Source of the DNA: Batillaria attramentaria
Taxonomy: Eukaryota; Mollusca; Gastropoda; Batillariidae
Reading direction: 5' to 3'
NCBI GenBank assembly: GCA_018292915.2
Contig: JACVVK020000037.1
Span: 1,310,001 to 1,374,000, forward strand
DNA: 64,000 bases
The notes under the pieces are model-generated. The model searched no databases. It was given only the letters and a program-made list of their open reading frames with translations, and was not told the origin of the DNA. Positions 39,001 through 48,610 of this stretch are shown here, in pieces; position 1 is the stretch's first letter; each line of letters starts with the position of its first letter. Position numbers and translations under genes: made by a program.

Positions 39001-40128
39001 GCAGATGCCCTCAGTCGCTTGCCTTCTGGAGACGACATCGACTTTGACAGGGAGGAGAGTGGGGAAGACACGGACATGGTGTGCGCCATCCGAGTTCTCA
39101 GTCTTCAAGTCAAACCTTTCGACGCCAACATCCTTCGTCAAGAGTCAGGCAAAGATCCAGTGATAGCTACAGTGATGCGCTACGTGCGCGAAGGGTGGCC
39201 GCTGAAGCACGCTGAGATCAACGAAGAAGTCAGAAAGTTCCAGAAGTTGTCTGATTCTCTCAGTATCTGCCACGGATGCCTCATCTATGGTACAAGAGTT
39301 GTGATTCCACAAAGCCTGCAGCCCAAGATCCTTGATCTTCTGCACATCGGACACTTCGGCATGGAACGCATGAAGCAGTTGGCAAGAACTTCAGTATACT
39401 GGCCCGGTATCGACGCTGCAATAGAGATGACGAGTCGACGATGTGACTCCTGCGGCGAACATCAAAACAAGCCATCCAAACCGCCAGTTCATCCCTGGAT
39501 GTTACCAGAGAAGCCATGGAGCCGAGTTCACTTGGACCACGCCATCAACTTCATGGGCACCAACTGGCTGGTGATCACGGATGCTTACTCAAAGTACCCA
39601 TGCATCCACCCAACGTCATCCACGTCCACTAGAGCTACTCTAGACCTGCTGGAAGAAGACTTCGCTCACTTCGGATACCCACACACGTTGGTCTCCGACA
39701 ATGCAACCACCTTTGTTTCTGAAGAGTTCCAGAGCTGGTGCAAGGAACGTGGGATCACGCACCTGACAGGAGCGCCCTATCATCCTGCTACCAATGGAGC
39801 TGCAGAACGGCTGGTGCAGACTTTCAAGCAAGCTCTCAGGAAGTCTTCTCTGCCCCCGAAGCGAGCACTTCAAGAGTTTCTGATGCAGTACCGGAGAATG
39901 CCAACATCCTGCGGATTCTCTCCGAGTGAACTCTTGATGTCCAGGCAGATTCGGACAAGGATCGACACTTTGCTTCCCTCGCCAGCACACATAGCTCAGG
40001 GCAAGCAATCCAAGGAGGCATCTAAAACTCAGGTGACTCCGGACCCAGGAGGTGTCGCCAAGGTGACCAGGCAATACAAGGCTGGAGATCCAGTACAGTC
40101 GAACCTGCCAAGGCGGTCACCTCTATAA
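36034..40128 (+). CDS. Gypsy Gag-Pol polyprotein, truncated at its C-terminus by a MITE
   Basis: 1364 residues. Residues ~5-85 are a Gln/Glu/Lys-rich coiled coil; Gag zinc knuckles (CCHC) lie at ~327-359. The protease centre at ~417 reads LDTATT in place of the usual D-T/S-G. Reverse transcriptase has the catalytic motif FQDD at 727-730. RNase H starts near D875. Integrase has an HHCC-type zinc region and D1168, D1222, E1258 (DD35E). The frame stops at 40128 because a 178-bp MITE brings in an in-frame stop; the native tail continues beyond it. The element copies itself through RNA and inserts with a 5-bp duplication. The Mag/SURL-like clade is suggested only by overall pattern. Confidence 0.93.
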   Translation: MTETAELIKLLREQLEQQKEQMKIQMEQQKEQMKIQKEQMEQQKEQMEQQNEQQKEQMKEQMRIQAKQHEEELAVQREQMGALMKMIQVQTPTGDSSASTRPHTSTVSTAAIPPFAAFDSTSELWPDYWSRFCTFLVANAVPDDRKAQVFLTNQTPAVYKQLANLAAQQNPKTDINSLTMDQIVKFMKEQFDPKLFIVRERFKFWSNMERKPGETLQELASRIRQDAATCDFPSIQDPQDEALRQRFICSVNNEAVLKALFKVKDTELDFAKAVKIAIETEDAAKVAKETVYGSKPRPVNKVKANNKGGRPKNHQQSNSTTSDSAKCYRCGKSHRATDCYYKDSKCNFCQKIGHLEAVCRKKLHQQQQGGRHPAKSSVKSITKAELVKAILGEVPQDTPRLDVPVTIQDQQFTMELDTATTGNFVSVPVWKQLGKPKLDDVTHRYESASKHDLPVLGTFMGQTTDPVTGKQSSIPYIVTKIPDLNLLGRNAIQALGISVDNALGLKSIESQVKSEGAKESHPKTSSTTYASLQKDCHTLCDKFPDLFKEELGCLKNFELEIKFKSDAKPVFHKARPVPFALRDDLTKGYEEGIAKGVWKPVQFNDYGTPVVPISKTNSAGALKPKLRICGDYSVGINDQLADHRHPMPLPEELMQKLGGGFGYTKIDLADAYNQIKLAPESQRRLALSTHRGVLLQQRLPFGIKSAPGYFQEIMENLTSDLPGVAVFQDDILTSGKDAKDHLSNLERLLTRLNDKGLRCRREKCLFAQPSVEYLGHTLSAEGISKGSKVEAVLKMPPPTDVSSLKSFLGSVQFYGKFIPNLATMAEPLYRLTKKANPWKWGEEEQAAFEQLKQVLSSDQVLVHFDPEKPVGLACDASNVGIGAVLFHRYPDGSERPIANVSKTLTAAERNYSQIHKEALAIIYGLRKFYQYLYGRQFILVVTDHKPLTALFGPKKGTPLLAANRLARWALWLNQFDYTIEYRKTADHGNADALSRLPSGDDIDFDREESGEDTDMVCAIRVLSLQVKPFDANILRQESGKDPVIATVMRYVREGWPLKHAEINEEVRKFQKLSDSLSICHGCLIYGTRVVIPQSLQPKILDLLHIGHFGMERMKQLARTSVYWPGIDAAIEMTSRRCDSCGEHQNKPSKPPVHPWMLPEKPWSRVHLDHAINFMGTNWLVITDAYSKYPCIHPTSSTSTRATLDLLEEDFAHFGYPHTLVSDNATTFVSEEFQSWCKERGITHLTGAPYHPATNGAAERLVQTFKQALRKSSLPPKRALQEFLMQYRRMPTSCGFSPSELLMSRQIRTRIDTLLPSPAHIAQGKQSKEASKTQVTPDPGGVAKVTRQYKAGDPVQSNLPRRSPL

Positions 40129-40273
40129 GCCATGCCACTGCTTAACCCGGTCACCCCAGTGGATCCCCTGACATGCTAGCTGTTGACATGCCACCCTGGA
40201 TAACCAGGCCACCTGTCTAAGGCGGTCAGTTTGACCCAGTCCCTTGGGTGACCGCCTTACACAGGTTTGACTG
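40096..40273. mobile_element. 178-bp pogo/Tigger-like MITE inside the Gypsy pol gene
   Basis: Ends CAGTCGAACCTG and the complement of GGTTTGACTG form inverted repeats continuing into AAGGCGGTCACC. The TA dinucleotide is duplicated on both sides (40094-40095, 40274-40275). CAGTCnAACC ends with a TA target fit the pogo/Tigger branch of Tc1/mariner. It adds 180 bases, a multiple of three, but contains a stop in frame. Confidence 0.85.
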
Positions 40274-40275
40274 TA

Positions 40276-40641
40276 TATGCACTGTACTATGGACCTCACC
40301 ATGCCAAGCAGCCCAGATGGGTACCAGCAGTGGTCAAGAAGTCTACGGGTACTCGCTGTTTCAACGTCAAGGTAGTTCCTCGTGGCCCAGTTTGGAGACG
40401 ACACTGGGAACAGTTGCGCCCACGTTACGCTTCTGAAGAGGACAACGAACCTGGTGATTCAGCAGATGCCTCTGAGCTCCCGATCGACCATCCGATGGAG
40501 ATTCTGGAGAATGTGCCACCGACACAGAACCAGAGCAGACCACGACTGCCCAGGACCAAGCCACCTGTTCCTGAGTATGGTCCAGACAACCCCAGACGAT
40601 CCAAAAGAACACCAAAACCCAGAGACAGACTTTGTTGTTGA
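40276..40641 (+). pseudogene. Detached C-terminal tail of the Gypsy integrase
   Basis: The frame continues the integrase tail in the same phase after the MITE, ending in a basic Pro/Arg-rich segment (RSKRTPKPRDRL) and a stop at 40641. Without the insertion it would be the end of the polyprotein. Confidence 0.85.
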
Positions 40642-40675
40642 AGTTTGTTGTGAAACAACAATTTTGGTAGGGAGG

Positions 40676-40989
40676 TGTTGTAGAGATCGCGAAAAGTCAC
40701 TGCATTTCGATGGAAATTTCTAGACCATCCCAGAACATGCGAGTGCAGTAACGTCAGCAGATTACGTAACCTCAGAAAGATTCCGTACTTGCCAGTATGT
40801 TACAGAATGTTCTAGATCTGACCTGTTAGTATATAAGCAGCACTGCACAGCGTTCTGGGTTCTTCCTCTTTCATGAGTTTGTTCTTGCGCATCTTCTGTT
40901 AATAAAGTATTGGAGTTCTATCCTGTTGTATCCCGTGTCTTCTCTGCGAGTGCACCGAGAGAGCGACATAGCAGGAGAAAAATACAACA
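40676..40989 (+). repeat. 3' LTR of the Gypsy element
   Basis: No difference from the 5' LTR was seen over 314 bp, implying recent insertion. Confidence 0.95.
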
Positions 40990-40994
40990 AAACC

Positions 40995-42324
40995 GTTCTG
41001 TGTCGGCAAACTTCTGTTACGCTAATTATCTCTGACAGGTTAAAAATTTAGGAAACGTACTGATACACCACATCAGAAGTAGAACTAGCACACGAGAACA
41101 AAGTATTCTCCTGGCTTTTGATAGTGGCGCAATCGACGGCTGTACCGCCTGACTTCCAACGCTCTTTCCATGCTTGTAATGTGTAACCAGTCAGTGACGC
41201 AACTGAAACTTTACTTCTAGTACTTTGCAAACAGCTTTTCAGCGTAAACGCAGAAACATGTAGAATCAGTCGGGAACCATTTCACAATAAGCGCAAAAAG
41301 AGAGGGGGTCCGAAAGGTGGTGATTTGGCATCTACTGATTGAAAACAAATTTAGAGTCGATTAGTCAAGATTCAGCACTACTACTACTTGATACTGATGG
41401 TCGAACTTGTTGTGGGTTGTTTTGGTAAGAAATCAAGTACATGTATAGATCTGGACCACGGAAGCACGGAAGGGGTTTTGTCTTTTGTTTGTTGTTGTTG
41501 TTTTTAAATTGTGGGGAGTTTTTTTATGATGTGCTTGTGTACAAGAACTGGTACATGTATGTATGAATTTTATAAGACTTTATGATTAATGAGTTACTAA
41601 GGCAATGTTATTGTTATGTTTACCAATCAACTAAAAAATCATTCTTTTACCAGCTTTAGGCTCTCAATCACCCACAGTAAGTGGCACCCAAACTGACCAT
41701 GACATAACAACTTGGGAGAACTGTTGACCAAGGATGAAGATGATGGGAATAAGTGGATTCACTGACACTGATTTCTCATGGAAAGTATGGTGTGTGGTAC
41801 AGGTGGTGCAGTGCTTTTTTTCTGTTAAGCATAAGGTAACTGTTATCTTTGTGTACATTTACACACATTATTTACTATTGCTTGAGCACTTGTAAGTCAG
41901 TTAGTTAGTGGTCTTTGAACTTGGTTGTTTCTCTGCAGAATGGGAACTTGCTGTCCATTAGTTATCTAGAACAACTGCCATGCATCAGACAGACAAGCTG
42001 AAAATGTGTAGGTGAATGTGTAGTGTAACTTTCAGGAGATTCATCCACTAGAATGTTTTCCCTCCCTCTCCTGAATTGAAGTGGTATTGATCTGCATTTG
42101 ATGTATGCAAAGATGTATGCAGTGTTTATTGTGATGTCATTCTGTTACAGGATGAAGACCATGCCCCAACACAAAAGTAGAAGTAAGTGCTTTACTTCAT
42201 ATACCCAATTATAATCAGGAAAATGACTTATGTAGGCTGCTTTATAATACCCTGTTAACCCACAAAGCCTCCTTTTGTCCATGAGTTTCGGTTACCTATG
42301 AAATAGTGTAAATTTCTGTGAATA
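40995..42324 (+). other. Giant-element interior with first copy of an exon-like module
   Basis: 41640-41995 holds the first and most diverged of three related modules: an acceptor-like TTTTACCAGCTTTAG, then a frame reading SQSPTVSGTQTDHDITTWEN ending at TGT TGA. A minus-strand open stretch at 41048-41230 has no supporting homology or splice context. Confidence 0.4.
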
Positions 42325-43185
42325 TGATACTTACAAAAGTCTCCATACACACATTTGGACATACAGCAAATGTAGCCTCAACCACAACTGTAGTCTAATG
42401 AAAACAAAGCTCACCAATCTGCATCTTCTAGTTCTACAAGAAACAGCAACACACCTTTGTTCTGATTTTGTGAAGTTATTCTTGAGGAATTATAGTATTC
42501 GGATCGTGGAGTCACTGAACAATTGTCCTGTTCATGTTTGGTTTTAATGGTAGCTTAGAATCCCAAGTAATGTGTTGACCAAAACTTTCTGTCTTTTACC
42601 AACTTTAGGTTATCAGTCACCTCCTGAATGTGAAACAGTAGCTGACAATGACATTGATAGTGTTAGAAAGAGCTGCTGCTGAGCAAGATGATGGGAAAGT
42701 GTGGTGACAGTGACACTGATGTCTCAAGGAAGGTTTGGTCACATTTGAGTCTGGTGTGTTCTGGTGCTCTTTGTTATTTTCTGTTAGTGTTAGCTTTGTA
42801 TACATGTGAATGATTTCTCCTAAAACTGATCTAACATCTGATCTGTCAGGATGCTTGCATGTTTTCTCAGTAGAGTTATCTAAAAACTGCCACACATCAG
42901 ACAAACAAGATGAAATTCAGAGGTAAACTTTGACTGATAAATAACACTCTTCAGTTTCTGAACAGTTTCCATAAATACTGCCTGTTTGACATTGGTGTGA
43001 CCTCTTGTGTACCAGATTACATGTATATGATACATGTAAAAACAACTCCCCACCCCCTGTTGCTGGTTTTTAGCGAGAAGCACTGCCACCCCCCACTCCA
43101 CCACCCTCACCAACCACCCCCCACTGCCAACGTTGCTATGATCAATTTATTCTTTCTGTGCTCAGGTTCATGTGGAACTGCACGA
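42325..43185 (+). repeat. Duplicated 0.86-kb interior segment, copy 1, with exon-like module 2
   Basis: Aligns with 45590-46455 in the same orientation, about 3.27 kb apart. The module starts at 42609 after TTTTACCAACTTTAG and reads YQSPPECETVADNDIDSV, ending at TGC TGA. The downstream exon-like part at ~43167 is stopped early, so this copy looks decayed. Confidence 0.7.
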
Positions 43186-43189
43186 CTGC

Positions 43190-44080
43190 CAGTAAATTAC
43201 ACAGGCTCTAAGCGCCGTACATCAAAACAAAAGTAAAACAGGTATCACTGACAGTACAGAGATGACATAAAGCACAACAATAAATGAATATACACAAACA
43301 TGAGTGACTGTTACACACTAAGGAACGGCAACAAAATACATATATACCCCACTATAAACAGCTTCCATACACACAGACTCACAGGGAACATTTAAACAAT
43401 ACCTCTCAACATGCAGGCTGACACCGTGTGGAAGGGCAGAGTAAAATCAAGATCAGTTATCAGTTTTAAATAGGTGGGGTTTTAAGACAGCGTTTGAAAC
43501 TGGCACTGGATTCTGTGTGTCTTAGTGGTTTAGGAAGTTGATTCCAAAGAGCTGCAGCCTGAAAGAAAATGGATCTCTGACCATATGTTTTAGTTCTTAC
43601 TGAGAGGATGCGCAGAACTTTAGTGTCAGAGAAGTTACGTACCAGCCTGGATGGAGTGTAAAGCCTGCTCTTAACTGGGCGCAGCGCGCGTAACACACAT
43701 GTGCACATCACAGTCGTTGCGCTCGGCGTGTCTCTTAACTACAAAACTGAATACAGCAGTGCTTGGTGACAAACCGATTGAAGATGCACTGTCCGAGTCC
43801 GCCATGCACGGTTTGCACGCCGAGTGACGTAGTACAGCCAATCGGAATCAGAATCTGTTGTGGAAACTGCAGTCACCGTTGTGGCTATTTGAAATCCAGG
43901 CTGCTGTGATGACGTCACAGCGGCGGAAACCCCCAAAATCATAACTGTGTCACAACTGTGGACAGCACTGTGGCGCTCCGCAGTGCCCAGTTAAGAGCCG
44001 GCTTAACAATGAAGGAGTTCAGAAAGGTAGGAAGGTCCAATGCCAGAGAGAGATACATGACAAATGGACAGGAACTTGCG
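43190..44080 (-). mobile_element. LINE 3' fragment (CR1/L2-like), interrupted by a MITE
   Basis: The minus-strand frame 43711-43466 carries the LINE C-terminus (RTKTYGQRSIFFQAAALWNQ, LPKPLRHTESSASFKRCL) also found at 48069-48545. It is broken at 43659 by the MITE and resumes at 44004. Confidence 0.8.
43662..44003. mobile_element. 342-bp PIF/Harbinger-like MITE with TAA duplication
   Basis: Terminal repeats AGCCTGCTCTTAACTGGGC and the complement AGCCGGCTCTTAACTGGGC. TAA is duplicated at 43659-43661 and 44004-44006. The uninterrupted LINE copy at 48269 confirms the empty site. The ends resemble those of the 22450-23058 MITE. Confidence 0.85.
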
Positions 44081-44561
44081 CACTTCTTAACCACTAGATC
44101 ACCGACCACCCCAAAATGAAGGCATTTGAACATTTTTTTCGTCGGAAAAGTGTCCTGACTGATTTCTTAATTGGGCAATAACTCTTCTAAAAAAGCGGCA
44201 AGTGAAAAATCGTGAAAACTACCTCTGTAGAAGATGATTGTCCATTTCATCTCAAAGTAAAAAGCCCTCCAACTAGATAGCCATCATTACACCCGTCCAC
44301 ACACACACACACACATCCACTGATTCATCCACACACACGTCGCACAACTTCCACCAAAACGAACGCAGAAGCATAGTGTGCACGTAAGGTGTCTATGACG
44401 CAGATTCCATTATGTCACTGTGTGCGTGAAAGTATGTATTGTCTGGAGAAACGTCACAGTAATGTTTTGTATCACTGTAACTTGCCTCTGCGCCCAGTGA
44501 AATCTGCCTCATCCCATCCCATAAAGCTGTTACTTCATTAATGTATCTCTTGCTGACATCA

Positions 44562-44655
44562 ATCCCGGCTGGGGCCAAATATTTGTGCTGGTCATTTCCT
44601 CCTTGCCCTGTCTTTGATGTCATCCATACGTGGTGGAACAGGGCGTCAAAACCTT
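44562..44655 (+). mobile_element. Truncated tRNA-derived SINE
   Basis: Keeps only the end of the head and the body (GGCTGGGGCCAAATATTTGT; ACGTGGTGGAACAGGGCGT). A fragment of the second SINE head (CTTAACCACTAGATCACCGA) lies nearby at 44086-44110. Confidence 0.7.
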
Positions 44656-45589
44656 TTTGTTGGTAACGCCGCTGAGATGGAACACTGCCACTTTCAAAGC
44701 TCTAAGGTTGTTTGCCAGATAGAAGGCGTTGATCTGGCCGTTTTCGTCATTTAGTGGCTTCCAACGGTGGAGAAATACGACTTTCTTTGAGCCTACGGTC
44801 CATTCTTGAACAGACTGGGACTCGAAAAAGCTGATAAAAATAGCAACCAATCAGTGCCGCCTAGCTGTCCTCAGTCCGCAACCAAATTATGTCGCCTGCT
44901 CAGTATTGGTAGAGCAACTTATACGATGGCCAGGGTCACCACAGTGGCCTCAGATGCTATACTGTGACCCAAGTGACTGGTTCTGACTGGTTCATAATTT
45001 TGATGACAAGTTTTCCACACGCTGTTGTATGCCTGTCGTACGTATTGAGACTTTAAACTCCCAAACGTCTGCCTACCTACCCTCTTGTTGACATCACACA
45101 GTGCTGTATTACATTACATTATATTATTGATATTGCAGCAGGCAGACACATCAAACCACTCATGCCTATATATTCGCTTCACCAAATCAGTGTTTATTAT
45201 TTGCATCATACTGTTTTGTATCTCTCTCATTCCTTTCATCCTGTTACAACAGCTGTGTCAGGAAAACAAGCAGAATCATGAGCATGGCACGGCATGTATT
45301 GATCAGTCGCTTGTAGAAAAACGTTATCATATACACATCTGTTGGAGGGTCCACAGAGAATGTCACGCAATACTAATTGAGTGTTTTGTGAAGCCTTGTA
45401 ACAGAGAATGATGCTGATCTGGCGGTTAAAGTCAGATGCATGTATTAGACGGCAAATAAACAGGAACTGATCCGATGAATTAGATATTAGCTCCAATATT
45501 ACATGTAGCTCATGTAGCCCGCCTCCTCTCTTTCTCCAGTTTGAATCTAATGTTTCTGTGTGCTAGCTTGTTTATACATGTTTGTTGTT
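44656..45589. other. Giant-element interior, nothing recognised
   Basis: No known gene, repeat or RNA is recognised; frames are short and lack motifs. Confidence 0.4.
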
Positions 45590-46455
45590 ATGATTACTTA
45601 CAAAAGTCTCCATACACATATTAATTTTGGACATACAGCAAATGTAGCCTCAACCACAACTGTAGCCTAATGAAAACAAAGCACACCAATCTGCATCTTC
45701 TAGTTCTGCAATAAACAGCAACACACCTTTGTTTTGATTTTGTTAAGTTATTCTTGAGGAATTATAGTATTAGGAGTGTGGAGTCACTGAACAATTGTCC
45801 TGTTCATGTTTGGCTTTAATGGTAACTTAAAATCCCAAGTAATGTGTTAACCAAAACTTTCTGTCTTTTACCAACTTTAGGTTATCAGTCACCTCCTGAA
45901 TGTGAAACCATTGCTGACAGTGACATTGACAGTGTAAGAAAGAGCTGCTGCTGAGCAAGATGATGGGAAAGTGTGGTGACGGTGACAATGATGTCTCAAG
46001 GAAGGTATGGTGTCATGTGTGGAAGAGTCTGTTGTGCTCTGGTGCTCTTTGTTATTTTCTGTTAGTGTTGGCTTTGTTTACATGTGAATGTTTTCTCCTA
46101 AAACTGATCTAACAACTGATCTGTCAGGATGCTTGTATGTTTTCTCAGTAGAGTCATTTAAAAACTGCCACACATCAGACAAACAAGAAGAAATGCAGAG
46201 ACTGATAAATAACACTTTGAACAGTCTCCATAAATACTGCCTGTTTGACATTGGTGTGACCTCTTGTGTACCATAGTACATGTATATGATACATGTATGT
46301 ATAAACACCCCCCCCCCACCCCCTGGCTGGGTTTTAGCGAAGAGCACTGCCATTCCCCACCCCACTACCCCAACCAACCACCCCCCACTCCCAACGTTGC
46401 TGTGATCAATTTATAATTACTGTGCTCAGATTCATGTGGAACCGTATGACTGCCT
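45590..46455 (+). repeat. Duplicated 0.86-kb interior segment, copy 2, with exon-like module 3
   Basis: Partner of 42325-43185. The exon-like module 45881-45933 follows TTTTACCAACTTTAG, reads YQSPPECETIADSDIDS and meets a GTAAGA donor at a codon boundary. Confidence 0.7.
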
Positions 46456-46612
46456 GCTGCTATCACATCTAGAACAGCATGTGAACGCCCTTTGGACCAT
46501 TCACCCATCGAAGCACCCAGGGGAAGACAAGAAACAACCAGCCTCAGGAAATGCATTGAAGAGGCTTTTTCAAAGAGACTTCAAAGAAAGAAATTTTTCG
46601 GCTAGGAGATAA
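45881..46612 (+). CDS. Candidate last two exons of an unknown gene inside the giant element
   Basis: Exon 45881-45933 (17 codons after a 2-nt carry-over) joins in phase to 46430-46612 (60 codons and TAA), which follows the acceptor CTGTGCTCAG. The second exon is open over 60 codons and ends in a basic stretch (LKRLFQRDFKERNFSARR). Upstream exons were not found and no family is recognised. It could be a captured host gene, a degraded element gene, or chance. Confidence 0.35.
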
Positions 46613-47813
46613 GCCTTAGGAAGTCCTAAATACACTATTTGTAGGCCAACATGGGAGAGTTTCACACCTACATGTACACCAACATGAAAGTATTTATCCT
46701 CAAGCTTGTGGAAGCACGTAAGGAAAAACACATCGGTGAAGTGTGCTTCTTTGGTTTAACTTATAATGTCCAGACAAATTAGGGATCGTAGCCTTGCTTT
46801 TGAAAATGTGAAAGTTATGTTGTAGTGCAGTGTGTTGCAGTGCAGGTGGTCTGTATATTGTCCTACGCTGTCATCTTTCACATATTTCACAACTTTTACT
46901 TCTTTCATCAGGCACATTGCCTACAGTAAACTTCATAAAAGTAGATGTGTGATCTCTAGATACATGATGTGTGCAATGCTGATTATTCGGGTTACTGTCC
47001 AGAACAGCCCTGACTGAAATGTGCAGTATGTGTGCAAATATTAATTCAGCGAAGTCATTACCGGAGAGAGTGGATAACTTGAGTACTTAGTTTGCATGTG
47101 GGATTGTTCCTTTGTTCAGGTACCTACAGCAAAATGTTGCGGTGTTTCTGAATGAACCGCCAAAGTACACTCCACACCACTGTTGCACAGCTAGTGGTTT
47201 GGAGAGCGGTGTTCATTGGCATTTTTTGGATGAAAATGTTTAAATAGTATTGAAAGTATTTGTTTTACGTGTTTGATCAACAGACTGAGGAAAACAAATG
47301 TCTGTTTGAATGAAGAGGACCTGTTGCTCCTGTCAGCATAATAAGAGTTGTATAATGTGCTGGGGACATGGTTCATGTGTGTCTGTTGAATACACAGTAG
47401 GAGAATATATACCAGTAGGATGAATATGGAAGACAAGCTTAATCCCATATTTTCAGACACACAGCCTGTAGGAAACAGTGTGTTCAGCCATATGATTCAT
47501 GGTATATTGTGATCTGGCATTTATTTTTCTTGTGCAGGCAGTAGGAATTGCATTTCTATTGCTGCGGTTTCTGTTTGATTTTTTTTATACCTTCCAGGGC
47601 TGTTGTCATGAACAAAGTATAATTGAATGAATTGTGGAAGCATACCAATGGTAGGAAAATGTGTATGTACGAATTGTGACATCTATCTTTCACAATAAAG
47701 ATGGGGGAAATGACTACATGTACTATGCATTATGTTTGTTGTGTAAGCAAAGTGTTGTAGCGTTTTATTTACTTTTTAATTTCTTATAAGTGTCAGGAAA
47801 ATTTCTAGATCAG

Positions 47814-47859
<46 letters not shown>

Positions 47860-48064
47860 TTCTGAAGATAACTGTATTGTCTGATACACATAAAAAGCAA
47901 CAAATAAACAAACAAAACACCGTCTCCAGGCTCACCCAAACAGCAACAATAAATACAAGATTCTCGAAATTCATACACCACTTTCATACACAGACGCACA
48001 GGGAACATTCAAAGTTAAACAATAACTCACAACAAGCAGACTGACACGGTGTGGAAGGGCAGAG
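46613..48064. other. Giant-element interior, possible 3' UTR and GT microsatellite
   Basis: An AATAAA at about 47693 could serve the candidate exons upstream. A GT tract lies at 47817-47857. Nothing else is recognised. Confidence 0.4.
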
Positions 48065-48610
48065 TAAATCAGTAATCAGTTTTAAATAAGTGGGTTTTGA
48101 GGCAGCGTTTGAAGCTGGCACTGGACTCTGTGTGTCTAAGTGATATAGGAAGTTGGTTCCAAAGAGCTGCAGCCTGAAAGGAAAAGGATCTCTGACCATA
48201 TGTTTTAGTTCTTACTGAGGGGATGCACAGAACTTTAGTGTCAGAGGAGCTACGTAACTGCCTGGAAGGGGTGTAACAATGAAGGAGTTCAGAAAGGTAG
48301 GAAGGACCAGTGCCAGAGAGAGATACATGACAAATGGACATGAGCATGTGCTTCACTCTATCTCTGATGGGCAGCCAGTGGAGGGAGTGTAAGATTGGTG
48401 AAACATGGTCAGTTTTTTTGGCTTTTACAACAAGACGTGCAGCTGAATTTTGAACTTTCTGAAGACGATCCAGGAGGTACTGATGGCAACCTGACAAGAG
48501 GGAGTTTGCATAGTCAAGACGGGACAGGACAAATGAGCAGACCAATGTGTTAGTAGCCTCAGGGGTGAGTAGGTATCTAATGGTACTAATGCGTCGCAGC
48601 TCTAAGTAGG
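48065..48610 (-). mobile_element. LINE 3' fragment (CR1/L2-like), minus strand
   Basis: A continuous 158-codon frame carries the usual C-terminal thumb region (FVLSRLDYANSLLSG, LDRLQKVQNSAARLV, LHWLPIRDRV, LWNQLPISLR). It is the same family as 43190-44080, without the MITE. Confidence 0.88.

Larger units (their letters stand above)
35584..40989 (+). mobile_element. Ty3/Gypsy LTR retrotransposon, young, full length
   Basis: Two 314-bp LTRs (35584-35897, 40676-40989) run TGTTGTAG to TACAACA and look identical. The target duplication AAACC is present on both sides (35579-35583, 40990-40994). A primer-binding site starts TGGCGTCGCC at 35906, eight bases after the LTR; a purine tract GGTAGGGAGG precedes the 3' LTR. 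One gag-pol frame is followed by a detached tail caused by a MITE. No envelope frame is seen. Confidence 0.96.

Noticed and set aside
41048..41230. 60-codon minus-strand frame that looks protein-like
   Set aside because: No acceptor, upstream exon or family match could be found; kept only as a note in the surrounding region.
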